Below, piece after piece: positions 40,935 to 49,852 of a stretch of DNA of 64,000 nt. Position numbers and translations under genes: made by a program. Source of the DNA: Mucilaginibacter sp. KACC 22773 (GTDB taxonomy: Bacteria; Bacteroidota; Bacteroidia; Sphingobacteriales; Sphingobacteriaceae); assembly GCF_028736215.1 (NCBI RefSeq), contig NZ_CP117883.1:6758001-6822000 (forward strand), in the 5' to 3' direction. How positions within the stretch are numbered: the stretch's first letter is position 1; each line of letters begins with the position of its first letter. The notes under the pieces are model-generated. The model saw only the letters and a list, made by a program, of their open reading frames with translations. It did no database searches and was not told the origin of the DNA.

Positions 40935-41318
40935 TTATTGCCTCATTTTTGCTTCCATCGTCATGGTGGTGTGTGGCACCGCGCGCAAACGCTCCTTAGG
41001 GATCAGTTTACCGGTTTCGCGGCAAATACCGTAGGTTTTGTTTTCAATGCGTACCAATGCAGCTTCCAGCTGATCGATGAATTTTTTCTGACGGGCTGCC
41101 AACTGGTTAATTTGTTCTTTTTCCAGTGTGGCCGAGCCATCTTCCAATGTTTTATAGGTGCCTGCGGTATCATCGGTTCCGTTCGCGTTTGGCGAGCTTA
41201 ATGATGTTGCAAGCGAGTTTAATTCTTCTTTAGCAATACGCAGTTTATCCAGGATTAGCGCTTTAAATTCCTGCAGGTCTGACTCAGAATATCTGGTTTT
41301 TTCGTTTTCTACTTTCAT
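40935..41318 (-). CDS. DksA/TraR-like protein with degenerate zinc finger
   Basis: A 127-residue DksA/TraR-family protein. The N-terminal coiled coil (about 15-80, LQEFKALILDKLRIAKEELN; QLAARQKKFIDQLEAALVRI) would enter the RNA polymerase secondary channel. The zinc-finger region YGICRETGKLIPKERLRAVP keeps one Cys of the usual four; the other positions are Thr, Pro and Thr. The acidic coiled-coil-tip pair of E. coli DksA is not obvious. The family has many zinc-less members that remain active. It lies between ileS and lspA with no intergenic bases on either side. Confidence 0.88.
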   Translation of the reverse strand: MKVENEKTRYSESDLQEFKALILDKLRIAKEELNSLATSLSSPNANGTDDTAGTYKTLEDGSATLEKEQINQLAARQKKFIDQLEAALVRIENKTYGICRETGKLIPKERLRAVPHTTMTMEAKMRQ

Positions 41319-44300
41319 TTATATTTTACTAATTACAATCAAAATTTCATGTCCGTCAATGGCTATTAAATCGCCTTCATTCAACTGGGTATCAAGTGTT
41401 ATACCCACGGCCAAAACTTCGGCGCAAATATAGGTTAAATTATTTTTTACCGCTTCGCTGATGTAAGGGTGGTCAAAAAGCTTAATATCTATTTTATCCG
41501 TTACTTCAAGGCCTTTTTCCTTGCGAAGTCGTTGTATCTGGCTTACTAATTCGCGCGCTATACCCTCCTGTTTTAACTCGTTGGTTATAGTAACATCCAA
41601 AGCAACGGTTAGTTTGCCCTGGTTTGCAACCTGCCAGCCGGGTACGTCTTCGGCGATAATCTCTACATCGGTGGTGAGTAGTGAGTAGTGAGTGGTGAGT
41701 GGTTCCGGCAAACTATCTTTCAAATTACCACCAACCATTACTTCTACATCAATACTGCCATTCGCCTCTAAAGAAGCGATTTGTTCATTTGTAAAGTTGT
41801 TTATAGCCTCTGCTACTGCTTTCATGTCCTTGCCTACCTTTTGCCCAAGGGCTTTAAAGTTTGGCTTTATCTTCTTTTTGATGAAGCCTGCAGTGTCAGT
41901 AATATACTCAATATCCTTAATGTTGGTTTCAGATAATATCAATTCCTTAACCAGCTCCACGTGTGCTTTAAAGTCCTTATCTAATATAGGTAAAAGGATT
42001 TTACTTAGCGGCTGCCTTACATTAATTCCTATTTTTTTACGTAATGATAACACCAAAGATGAAACGTCCTGGGCCAGTTTCATACGCTCTTCCAGGTCGG
42101 TATCAACCAGGTTGGCGTTATACTCAGGGAAGTAAGCCAGGTGAACAGATTCATAAGCTTCTTTGCCTGTAACGCTGTTTAAATCGCTGTATAACCTATC
42201 GGCAAAGAAAGGTGCTATAGGCGACATCAGCTTGCTGATGGTGATTAAACAGGTATATAACGTTTGATATGCCGATAACTTATCATCCGAATTATCCGAC
42301 CTCCAGAAACGGCGGCGGCTTAAGCGGATAAACCAGTTACTGAAATGCGCATCTACAAATTCCTGTATGGCACGGGCTGCTTTGGTTGGCTCAAAGTCGG
42401 CATAAAAGCCGTCAACCTCCTGGGTTAAGGTATTTAGTAGGGATATGATCCAGCGGTCAATCTCCGGGCGTTTGCTGATCTCAATTTCGGCCTCGCTGTA
42501 AGTGAACTTATCGATGTTGGCGTACAGCACAAAGAATGAGTAGGTATTATAAAGTGTACCGAAAAACTTGCGGCGAACCTCATCGATACCCTCTACATTA
42601 AATTTCAGGTTATCCCATGGCGATGCATTGCTGATCATGTACCAGCGCGGGGCATCGGCACCAAACTGCTCGATGGTTTCAAACGGATCGACACCGTTGC
42701 CTAAACGCTTAGACATTTTGTTGCCGTTTTTATCCAGCACCAAACCGTTCGAGATCACGTTTTTAAAGGCAACGCCACCATTGCCAACCTTTTCGTTAAC
42801 GGCTTTTACCTCATCGCTGCACTCGCTCAGCATTACAGCTATCGCGTGCAGGGTAAAAAACCAGCCGCGGGTTTGGTCAACACCTTCGGCAATAAAATCG
42901 GCAGGATAGGCCTTCGCAAATTCTTCCTGGTTTTCAAACGGGAAATGCCATTGCGCGTAAGGCATGGCGCCGCTATCAAACCATACGTCAATCAGGTCGG
43001 GCTCGCGGAACATTTTGTTACCGGTTGATGAGGTTAATATCACATCATCTACATAAGGCCTGTGCATATCTTCCAGCGCGAAGCCTTCAGGCATAAAACC
43101 GGCTGCTATTGATTTTTCAATCTCGGCGTTCAATTCGGCAATCGAGCCAATGCATTTTTCTTCTCCGCCATTTTCCTCGCGCCAGATAGGCAGCGGGGTT
43201 CCCCAGTAACGGGAGCGCGACAGGTTCCAGTCAACCAGGTTTTCAAGCCAGTTACCAAAACGGCCGGTACCGGTCGATTCGGGTTTCCAGTTGATGGTTT
43301 TGTTGAGCGCTACCATTTTATCTTTAACGGCAGTAGTTTTGATGAACCAGCTATCCAGCGGATAGTATAAAATAGGTTCGTCAGAACGCCAGGAGTGCGG
43401 GTAACTGTGCTCGTATTTTTTTACGTCGAAGGCTTTGTTCTCAGTTTTTAGTTTGATCGAGATCTGTACGTCGGTGGCCCTGAAACCTTCCACGGCACGC
43501 TCTTCGGCGGTATAATATTCTTCTTTAACGTATTGGCCTGCAAAATCGGTAACCTCGTCAACAAAACGGCCCTGCTTGTCTACCAAAGGAACCTCCTTGC
43601 CATTCTCGTCTTTCACCATTACCGATGGTACGTTGTTTTCTTTACAGGCCCGGAAGTCATCCGCGCCAAAAACTGATGCGGTGTGTACTATGCCTGTACC
43701 GTCTTCTGTCGTAACAAAATCGGCAGGGATAACACGGAAAGCGTTTTTCTCCAGGTCTTCATTGGTTACATAAGGCATCAGCTGCTCGTAGTGGATGCCT
43801 AATAACTGGCTTCCTTTAAATTCGGCTGCTAATGTCCATGGGATGATCTTGTCGCCGCCTTTGTAATCATCAAAGGATGCGCTTTCGCCTTCGGCCTTAA
43901 AGTATTTTTTTACCAGGTCCTTCGCTAAAACAACGCAGATTGGTTCAAAAGTGTAAGGATTAAAAGTGTTTATTTTAACGTAGGTGATATTTTCGCCTAC
44001 GGCAAGGGCACAGTTTGATGGCAGTGTCCACGGTGTAGTGGTCCAGGCCAGGATAAACACATCGGTATTTACACCCTCAAACAAAAAGGCCGAATCCTGG
44101 TCGCGTTTTACTTTAAACTGAGCAACAATGGTGGTATCTTTCACCATTTTGTAAGTGCCCGGCTGGTTAAGTTCATGCGAGCTTAAACCGGTACCCGATT
44201 TTGGTGAATAAGGTTGTACAGTGTACCCTTTGTATAAATAGCCGGCTTTATAAAACTCCTTCAGTATCCACCAAAGGCTTTCAATATATTCGTTTTTGTA

Positions 44301-44747
44301 GGTGATGTACGGATCTTCCAGGTCGACCCAGTAACCCATTTTTTCGGTCAGGTCGTTCCACACATCGGTATAGCGCATTACCTCTTTGCGGCAGGCATCG
44401 TTGTACTCTTTAACGGTGATTTTTTTGCCGATATCGTCTTTGGTTATTCCCAAAGCTTTTTCAACAGCCAGTTCAATGGGCAGACCATGGGTATCCCAGC
44501 CGCCTTTACGTTTAACCTGGTAACCCTTAAGTGTTTTATAGCGGCAAAAAATATCTTTGATAGACCGTGCCATTACGTGGTGAATGCCGGGCATGCCATT
44601 AGCGCTCGGCGGCCCTTCGTAAAAAGTGTATGGGTTATCTTCCGGGCGATTGCTGATACTTTTTTCGAAAATGTTATTCTTTTTCCAAAATTTAAGTACT
44701 TCCTTGCCTGTTTGCGATAAGTTTAACTGCTTATATTCCTTGTACAT
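41319..44747 (-). CDS. ileS: Isoleucyl-tRNA synthetase, with in-frame repeat insertion
   Basis: A 1142-residue class I aminoacyl-tRNA synthetase. The HIGH-type motif is in PPSANGMPGIHHVMAR (about 46-61), the KMSKS loop in NGNKMSKRLGNGVDP (about 676-690). The editing-domain region is near 200-400 (TTPWTLPSNCALAVG). The motif DWNLSRSRYWGTPLPIW resembles the eukaryote-like IleRS2 group, often less sensitive to mupirocin; this is inference. Near residue 1015-1028 a segment PLTTHYSLLTTD is encoded by a TGAGTAG repeat. It is the first gene of the ileS-dksA-lspA operon, with a TATTTTTG -7-like element and a leader hairpin upstream. Confidence 0.97.
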   Translation of the reverse strand: MYKEYKQLNLSQTGKEVLKFWKKNNIFEKSISNRPEDNPYTFYEGPPSANGMPGIHHVMARSIKDIFCRYKTLKGYQVKRKGGWDTHGLPIELAVEKALGITKDDIGKKITVKEYNDACRKEVMRYTDVWNDLTEKMGYWVDLEDPYITYKNEYIESLWWILKEFYKAGYLYKGYTVQPYSPKSGTGLSSHELNQPGTYKMVKDTTIVAQFKVKRDQDSAFLFEGVNTDVFILAWTTTPWTLPSNCALAVGENITYVKINTFNPYTFEPICVVLAKDLVKKYFKAEGESASFDDYKGGDKIIPWTLAAEFKGSQLLGIHYEQLMPYVTNEDLEKNAFRVIPADFVTTEDGTGIVHTASVFGADDFRACKENNVPSVMVKDENGKEVPLVDKQGRFVDEVTDFAGQYVKEEYYTAEERAVEGFRATDVQISIKLKTENKAFDVKKYEHSYPHSWRSDEPILYYPLDSWFIKTTAVKDKMVALNKTINWKPESTGTGRFGNWLENLVDWNLSRSRYWGTPLPIWREENGGEEKCIGSIAELNAEIEKSIAAGFMPEGFALEDMHRPYVDDVILTSSTGNKMFREPDLIDVWFDSGAMPYAQWHFPFENQEEFAKAYPADFIAEGVDQTRGWFFTLHAIAVMLSECSDEVKAVNEKVGNGGVAFKNVISNGLVLDKNGNKMSKRLGNGVDPFETIEQFGADAPRWYMISNASPWDNLKFNVEGIDEVRRKFFGTLYNTYSFFVLYANIDKFTYSEAEIEISKRPEIDRWIISLLNTLTQEVDGFYADFEPTKAARAIQEFVDAHFSNWFIRLSRRRFWRSDNSDDKLSAYQTLYTCLITISKLMSPIAPFFADRLYSDLNSVTGKEAYESVHLAYFPEYNANLVDTDLEERMKLAQDVSSLVLSLRKKIGINVRQPLSKILLPILDKDFKAHVELVKELILSETNIKDIEYITDTAGFIKKKIKPNFKALGQKVGKDMKAVAEAINNFTNEQIASLEANGSIDVEVMVGGNLKDSLPEPLTTHYSLLTTDVEIIAEDVPGWQVANQGKLTVALDVTITNELKQEGIARELVSQIQRLRKEKGLEVTDKIDIKLFDHPYISEAVKNNLTYICAEVLAVGITLDTQLNEGDLIAIDGHEILIVISKI
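41668..41706. repeat. GTGAGTAGTGAGTAG repeat inside ileS
   Basis: Five tandem units of the type GGTGAGT/AGTGAGT with a 7-bp period (TGGTGAG, TAGTGAG, TAGTGAG, TGGTGAG, TGGTT). On the coding strand they read CTCACTAC words and encode PLTTHYSLLTTD. The same words occur in gaps at 49853-49980 (GGTGAGTGG, CCACTCACC). It is in frame and stop-free. Confidence 0.85.
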
Positions 44748-44768
44748 GTATATATTCTACCGTTTATC

Positions 44769-44796
44769 ACCTCTTTTTTAAGAGGTTGCAAAAATA
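44769..44796 (-). promoter_or_regulatory. ileS promoter -7 element and leader hairpin
   Basis: On the minus strand TATTTTTG (44789-44796) fits TAnnTTTG. ACCTCTT (44769-44775) and AAGAGGT (44780-44786) form a 7-bp hairpin just after the likely start point, about 20 bases before the ATG. No T-box elements were seen. Confidence 0.4.
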
Positions 44797-44830
44797 CGGA
44801 AATTATAAATGATTTTTTTAATTTAGACAG

Positions 44831-45031
44831 GTGAAAAATAATAAAGTAAAGCGCACGATATTAATGTTGTTAGTAGCCGTGATCCTGTTTTCGGCAACAA
44901 TGGTTATCCCGGCTTTACAGGGCTCCAATTGGAAGGTTTATATGCAGGGTGGCGCTACAGGTTTAACCATGGCGGCTATTGTGAGTATTATTACTTTGAT
45001 TATTGATTATTTGAAGGAGAGCAGGGGGTAG
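44831..45031 (+). CDS. Small two-helix membrane protein, unknown
   Basis: A 66-residue protein starting at GTG (44831). It has two membrane segments: about 8-28 (RTILMLLVAVILFSATMVIP) and about 42-60 (GATGLTMAAIVSIITLIID), with a short loop LQGSNWKVYMQG and a polar tail (YLKESRG). No family recognised. Its stop codon touches the ATG of the next small membrane protein gene with no gap, which argues for a real coupled pair. It lies downstream of the divergent ileS promoter. Confidence 0.6.
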   Translation: MKNNKVKRTILMLLVAVILFSATMVIPALQGSNWKVYMQGGATGLTMAAIVSIITLIIDYLKESRG

Positions 45032-45298
45032 ATGATCCTATTTGCACTTTTTGGCTTACTTGGTTTATTGAGTCTATATATCGGTTCAAAACAATCCGGG
45101 CTTTATCGATCCCGTGTTATCAACAATACCTGGAGGTTGTCGTTAAAGACCATTAATAATGCACTGGCTAGTTCGCTAAGTGAAAAGGATAGGCGGGACG
45201 TTATTCATTTAAAACGAGTTTATATCGCCCACCTGGTTCTGCTTTATTGTTCTGTTTCATACGCTTTTTATGAGGTTTACCAATCTGCTGTAAAATAA
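45032..45298 (+). CDS. Small membrane protein, unknown
   Basis: An 88-residue protein with an N-terminal membrane segment (MILFALFGLLGLLSLYIGS) and a second one near the C-terminus (VYIAHLVLLYCSVSYAFYEV). A basic soluble stretch of about 40 residues lies between (YRSRVINNTWRLSLKTINNA, LSEKDRRDVIHLKR). No family recognised. It directly follows the 66-residue membrane protein gene and is probably cotranslated with it. Confidence 0.6.
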   Translation: MILFALFGLLGLLSLYIGSKQSGLYRSRVINNTWRLSLKTINNALASSLSEKDRRDVIHLKRVYIAHLVLLYCSVSYAFYEVYQSAVK

Positions 45299-45424
45299 CC
45301 GTATTGAGGTAATGCCACGTTGAATGGTACCTACTAATGGACTAATCCTAATTTTTAGATAACTTTTTTGGCGATCGAATAAGCGTTTTATATCCGATAA
45401 CTCGTAAATACAAATAACCTAAAC

Positions 45425-45952
45425 ATGAAAAACTATTTATTTCTTTTTCTCCTGCTGATAGGTAAGGAGTGCGATGCGCAAACAGTCGACAGTAATACAA
45501 GGCCTCCGTTTGAACTCAAACTATTTGTTAACGATTCTACGTTTTACAACGCTCCAATGAATGCCTCACAATATGTTTATAATAAAAAAACTATCCAGGT
45601 TTTCCCTGGCGAAAGCTTATTGATTGAGGCTGAGTTATCTGGTGATAGCCTTGTGAATTTAAAGGTTGTGCCAGAGAACATTCATAAAGAAAAGACGATA
45701 AAAATATCTTTTTCCCAAAGTGTAGAAGGGCGTATACATCAGCAGATGATATTAAGTGTCGTTAACCCTTTCTCAAAAAAGCTTGATTACAGCGCTCAAA
45801 TCAATTTATTAAACCAGAAGAAATGGGTTAAAACATCTATAATACCCGTGCTACCTGGGTTGGTATCTTATGAAACGTGGCCAGATTTGATTACCACAAT
45901 TGCACTCTACGATTTTTGCCTAAAAAGCGAATCTCCTAATTCTAAAAAATAG
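45425..45952 (+). CDS. Secreted protein of unknown function
   Basis: A 175-residue protein with an N-terminal signal segment (MKNYLFLFLLLIGKECDAQ). The mature part is beta-strand-like: PPFELKLFVNDSTFYNAPMN, KKTIQVFPGESLLIEAELSG, KTIKISFSQSVEGRIHQQMI. The Q after the cleavage site is typical of Bacteroidota secreted proteins. No domain family recognised. The 3' end overlaps the convergent SDR gene by 11 bases. Confidence 0.6.
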   Translation: MKNYLFLFLLLIGKECDAQTVDSNTRPPFELKLFVNDSTFYNAPMNASQYVYNKKTIQVFPGESLLIEAELSGDSLVNLKVVPENIHKEKTIKISFSQSVEGRIHQQMILSVVNPFSKKLDYSAQINLLNQKKWVKTSIIPVLPGLVSYETWPDLITTIALYDFCLKSESPNSKK

Positions 45953-46718
45953 CCCTGTTCGCCCCACCATCAACCTGTATAGTAGTCCCGCTAATGTAAG
46001 CCGCCTGCTCTGATGCTAAAAAGGCAACCAGTGCCGCCAACTCTTCGGGTTTGCCAATGCGGCCAAGGGGGATGGCTTTTGCTTTATCTTTTATAGCTTG
46101 TTCCGGGTCAACATCTTTAGGGAGGGTGTGCTTAATACGGTCGGTAAGGATTAAGCCGGGAGCCACATTGTTTACGGTGATATTGTAAGGGCCAAATTCG
46201 TCGGCCATTAATTTGGCCATGCCCACAACGCCCATGCGCATGGTGGTGGATAGTACGGAATTACCCAATACTGCCTTTACCGAACCACTGATGATGTTGA
46301 TGATTCGGCCGCTACCGGTTTTTTGCATATGGGGCAATACCAGTTTGCTAAAACGGGCAACGCTAAGCAGGTTAAGCTCAAATGCTTTTTGCCATTGCTC
46401 ATCGTCAAAGTTCTCAAACTTATCAAAGGGTGGCCCGCCGGCGTTGTTCAGCAAAATGTCTATCCGGCCAAATGTGGCTGCTGCTTTGGCAACAAAGGCA
46501 TCAATTTCATCAGCGCTGGAAACATCAACAGGAATAACCACAACCTCGTTACCGGTTAGCTTCCTGATTTCCCCGGCAGTTTTATTTAACTCTGCCTCAT
46601 CGCGCGAGCCGATAATTACCTTGGCACCCTCGGCAGATAGCGCTGTGGCTATTGCCTTGCCTAACCCTTTGCTGGCTGCCAGCACCAGGGCTACTTTGTT
46701 GTTGAGTTTAAGATCCAT
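45942..46718 (-). CDS. SDR oxidoreductase with altered active site
   Basis: A 258-residue short-chain dehydrogenase/reductase with FabG-like fold. The cofactor loop is ASKGLGKA (residues 15-22), NNAGG is at 91-95 and the catalytic-Ser region is ISGSV (143-147). The Tyr-x-x-x-Lys motif expected next is Ser157-x-x-x-Arg161 in GNSVLSTTMRMGVVGMAK. The C-terminal YISGTTIQVDGGANRA is typical. A subgroup of SDRs with this replacement is common, and its reaction is unclear. It has no operon partner; the long palindromic repeat at 46757-46918 lies upstream. Confidence 0.88.
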   Translation of the reverse strand: MDLKLNNKVALVLAASKGLGKAIATALSAEGAKVIIGSRDEAELNKTAGEIRKLTGNEVVVIPVDVSSADEIDAFVAKAAATFGRIDILLNNAGGPPFDKFENFDDEQWQKAFELNLLSVARFSKLVLPHMQKTGSGRIINIISGSVKAVLGNSVLSTTMRMGVVGMAKLMADEFGPYNITVNNVAPGLILTDRIKHTLPKDVDPEQAIKDKAKAIPLGRIGKPEELAALVAFLASEQAAYISGTTIQVDGGANRAIF

Positions 46719-46756
46719 GTTAAACGTTCTTCGTTTAGTTAAATTCTAAAAGGAAA

Positions 46757-46918
46757 ATGTCATTTCGAATGAGCCAGGGAGGCCAAAGTGGAGTGGTGCG
46801 AAGAGAAATCTTATACGCCTTGCATCCCATGAGGCAAAGTTCGAATGCGGGGGGTATAAGATTTCTCCTCACCGCTGCGCCCAAGCCCTGCCCCGGTTCG
46901 TTCGTTCGACATGTCATT
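46757..46918. repeat. Long inverted repeat element with ATGTCATTTCGAA ends (162 bp)
   Basis: The outer arms ATGTCATTTCGAATGAGCC (from 46757) and GGTTCGTTCGTTCGACATGTCAT (to about 46918) are partly complementary. The inner arms GAGAAATCTTATAC (46803-46816) and GTATAAGATTTCTC (46854-46867) are perfect complements. This two-level palindrome has the layout of a REPIN or MITE. A second GC-rich hairpin family (CCTCCTTTGGAGAAGG) follows at 46931-46946. Confidence 0.85.
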
Positions 46919-46959
46919 ATTAAAGCGAACCTCCTCCTTTGGAGAAGGCAGGGTGAGGC

Positions 46960-49296
46960 CTACTCCTCTATATCCGGCCCCTTTATTTTTTTCCTGTCCA
47001 CCCCTTTTTCAAGCGTTAATAAAAATGCCGGCAACAGGGTAAGGTTGCTGATCATCGCTACTAACAATGTAATTGATAGCAGGATGCCCAGGGCCTGTGT
47101 ACCGCCAAATTTTGATACCACAAAAACACCAAAGCCAAAAAACAGTACTGTTGCTATAAATATCATGCTCACCCCGGTTTCGCGGATGGTATCGGATACA
47201 ATTACCGATATGCTTTTGCGGGTGTTGCGCAGTTCGTGGCGGTAACGGGTGATGAAATAAATGGTCTGGTCGGATGAAATACCCATGGCTATACTGAAGA
47301 TGAGGATAGTTGAGGGTTTAAGCGGAATGCCAAAAAACCCCATAATGCCGGCTGTAATAATAAGCGGTACCAGGTTGGGTACCAGGGATACAGCTATCAT
47401 TTTAACACCTCGAAACAATATCCACATTACAATGGCAATCAGGAAAATAGCCCAGGCCAAACTTTCATACAGGTTAATAAGCAGGTAATTGGTGCCTTTA
47501 ATAAATATGATGCTGCTGCCGGTAAGCTCTACATGAAACTTTTTAGGGTTAAAGATAGAGTCGATGCGCGGTTGCAATTCGGCCAGCACCACATTCATTT
47601 TTTTTGACCCTGCATCAACCATCTCAAACGTTACGCGGGTAACCTGTTTGGTGCTATCTACATAACTGTTTAACGCGCTGGTGCCTTTCCCCGTAGAGTT
47701 GCCTGCATAGTTCAGGATAAAATTTTGCTCCAGTCCATCGGGCAGCCGGTAATATTCGGGCGCCCCGCCGTAAAAAGCCTGGGTACTGAATTTTAAAACC
47801 TGGATAAGCGATATCGACCGACTAAACTGCGGGTACGACGAAATTAGTTTTTCAAGCTTCTCTACCTTGCGGATTACGCCCAGGTTTACCACGCCGTTTT
47901 TACGTTTGGTATCAATGCTTACCTCTAAGGGCAATACGCCGTTAAAGTTAGCCTCAAAAAATTTAAGGTCTTCCAGCGTGTTGTTATGCTGGGGCAGGTC
48001 GTCAACCACAAAGCCGTTAATGTTTATTTGATAAATACCTACGCACGATATGGCAATTAATACCAACGTGCCTATATAAATAGTTTTGCGTTTGTTATGC
48101 ACCAGCTTATCTAAACCGCTAAGTACTTTGGCCATCAGTTTGCTATCCTTAATGCCGGCCTTTTGTGGTTTAGGCGATGGCAGGTAGCTGAAAATAATGG
48201 GTACTAAAATTAAGCTTAAAGCAAAAGTAGCTATAATGCTGATAGAGGCTACCAGGCCAAACTGGGTAAGCAGTTCGCTGTTGGTAAAGCATAATACGCC
48301 GAAACCTATGGCGGTTGTAATATTGGCAATAAAGGTGGTTATGCCGGCTTTTTCAATAGCCAGGTGCAACGCTTTCATTTTATCGCCGCACAACTCATAT
48401 TCGTGGTAGTATTTGTTAAGGATGAAGATGGTATTAGGAATGCCGATAACCACAATAAGCGGCGGAATGATGCCGGTGAGGATAGTCATTTCGTAATGCA
48501 TCAGCACCAATGTGCCCAGGCTCCAAACTACCCCAAGCACAACAATGATGATGGGAAATACCACCGGGAAAAACGAGCGGAAAAATGCCAGCAATATGAT
48601 GGCAGTAATTAACACCGACAGGCTCAGGAACATGGAAAACTCATGCGCCACCAAATCGCCAACTACGGTACGGATAAGTGGCAGACCCGAGTAGTGCACT
48701 TTAATACCATGCTTTTGTTCAAATGCTGCACCCAGCTTTTTTATTTTGTTGATAATGGGTACACGGTATGGGGTGTTGATGATCTTATCGTCAAAAGTGA
48801 TAGCCATCAGGGTAGATTTGCCATCGTTGCTCAATACCACCCCTTTATAAAAAGGCAGGCTGGCCAGCTTTTGTTTTATACTATCAACCGCCTGTGCTGT
48901 TGGCAACATGCCGGTAACCAATGGTTTTATAATGAAACGGTGTTTGGCGGTGTCCTTTTGCAGGTTATAAACGTTGGCTACCGAAATAACCGCTTTAACA
49001 CCTTTTACCTGTCTCAAATCGTTGCCTATCTGAAACCAGTCGTTAAATATGTTTTTATCAAAAATTTTATCCGATTTGATGCCGATAACCATGGACGATG
49101 CATCCTGGCCAAACATTTTTTTAAACTGGTTATACCGGATATAGGCCGAATCGGTAACGGGCAACACCTTGCCGCCATTAAAAGTTATTTTTACTTTGGA
49201 TGCCTCATAGCTCATAAAAACACTTAACGCCACAACGCTTATCAACACAAGAAGCCTGTTTTTAAGAATAAATGATGCTGTTTTTTTCCAGAACAT
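46960..49296 (-). CDS. RND/MMPL family exporter
   Basis: A 778-residue integral membrane protein of the MMPL/RND superfamily. It has 12 predicted membrane helices in two sets of six: helix 1 at about 12-30, helices 2-6 at about 205-370, helix 7 near 398-418, helices 8-12 at about 610-765. Each half has a large periplasmic loop. MLALGISSDQ-like residues lie in the second half (SIAMGISSDQTIYFITRYRH), and VVIGIPNTIFILNKYYHEYE is the equivalent in the first half. The proton-relay residues of MmpL proteins are not obvious. The family exports lipids, hopanoids or drugs; the substrate is unknown. There is no membrane-fusion or outer-membrane partner adjacent. Confidence 0.9.
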   Translation of the reverse strand: MFWKKTASFILKNRLLVLISVVALSVFMSYEASKVKITFNGGKVLPVTDSAYIRYNQFKKMFGQDASSMVIGIKSDKIFDKNIFNDWFQIGNDLRQVKGVKAVISVANVYNLQKDTAKHRFIIKPLVTGMLPTAQAVDSIKQKLASLPFYKGVVLSNDGKSTLMAITFDDKIINTPYRVPIINKIKKLGAAFEQKHGIKVHYSGLPLIRTVVGDLVAHEFSMFLSLSVLITAIILLAFFRSFFPVVFPIIIVVLGVVWSLGTLVLMHYEMTILTGIIPPLIVVIGIPNTIFILNKYYHEYELCGDKMKALHLAIEKAGITTFIANITTAIGFGVLCFTNSELLTQFGLVASISIIATFALSLILVPIIFSYLPSPKPQKAGIKDSKLMAKVLSGLDKLVHNKRKTIYIGTLVLIAISCVGIYQININGFVVDDLPQHNNTLEDLKFFEANFNGVLPLEVSIDTKRKNGVVNLGVIRKVEKLEKLISSYPQFSRSISLIQVLKFSTQAFYGGAPEYYRLPDGLEQNFILNYAGNSTGKGTSALNSYVDSTKQVTRVTFEMVDAGSKKMNVVLAELQPRIDSIFNPKKFHVELTGSSIIFIKGTNYLLINLYESLAWAIFLIAIVMWILFRGVKMIAVSLVPNLVPLIITAGIMGFFGIPLKPSTILIFSIAMGISSDQTIYFITRYRHELRNTRKSISVIVSDTIRETGVSMIFIATVLFFGFGVFVVSKFGGTQALGILLSITLLVAMISNLTLLPAFLLTLEKGVDRKKIKGPDIEE

Positions 49297-49562
49297 GAAC
49301 AGTAAATTATGACCGCCGCTAAACTACGAATTTAGATTTAACCCCCCGTTGAAGATATTGACTTTATGACAATAGGGAGGTATCCAAAATTTAAAATGCA
49401 AGAAATAATGTTACCGCCTGTTAAAGCTTGCTAACGACGTTACTATAAGCTATGTACTACCGCAATTTGTTAACTTTATTTTAATGATTAGGCGCATATA
49501 AAATGGGCTATCGCCAAATACCGGGTTAATTATCCGTACCTTTAAAGAAATTCTTTAAGCTC

Positions 49563-49844
49563 ATGATCCTTTTTTCGAAGCGAAACCTGCATTATACCGA
49601 TTACAAATGGACTAATTATACCCAAAATGATCCACGCGTAAACGGCAAACCAGATGCAACCCCGTTTGCAAAAGATGAAGGCAACGAAGTTGTTTACCTG
49701 ATAAACAAACTGATGATATTGTGGGATTACCGTTTTGCGAATACGGGCAACAAAATGGAAAAACTTATTCACGATAAATTACCCGCCGAAATATTTACCC
49801 AGGAAGATGTTCAGGTTTGGCTTAAGTCGAATTTGAAGTTTTAG
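49563..49844 (+). CDS. Small conserved protein, unknown function
   Basis: A 93-residue soluble protein (LHYTDYKWTNYTQNDPRVNG, EVVYLINKLMILWDYRFANT, MEKLIHDKLPAEIFTQEDVQ) rich in aromatic residues. It has no signal peptide, membrane segment or cysteine. The helical C-terminal half looks like a small two-helix domain. No family recognised. The upstream 266 bases contain only AT-rich presumed promoter sequence (a TACCTTTA, one mismatch from the -7 consensus, lies at 49538-49545). Confidence 0.65.
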   Translation: MILFSKRNLHYTDYKWTNYTQNDPRVNGKPDATPFAKDEGNEVVYLINKLMILWDYRFANTGNKMEKLIHDKLPAEIFTQEDVQVWLKSNLKF

Positions 49845-49852
49845 GGTTGGTG

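Noticed and set aside
44748..44830. T-box riboswitch upstream of ileS
   Set aside because: The leader is too short and has no T-box sequence or specifier loop; T-boxes are mainly from other phyla.
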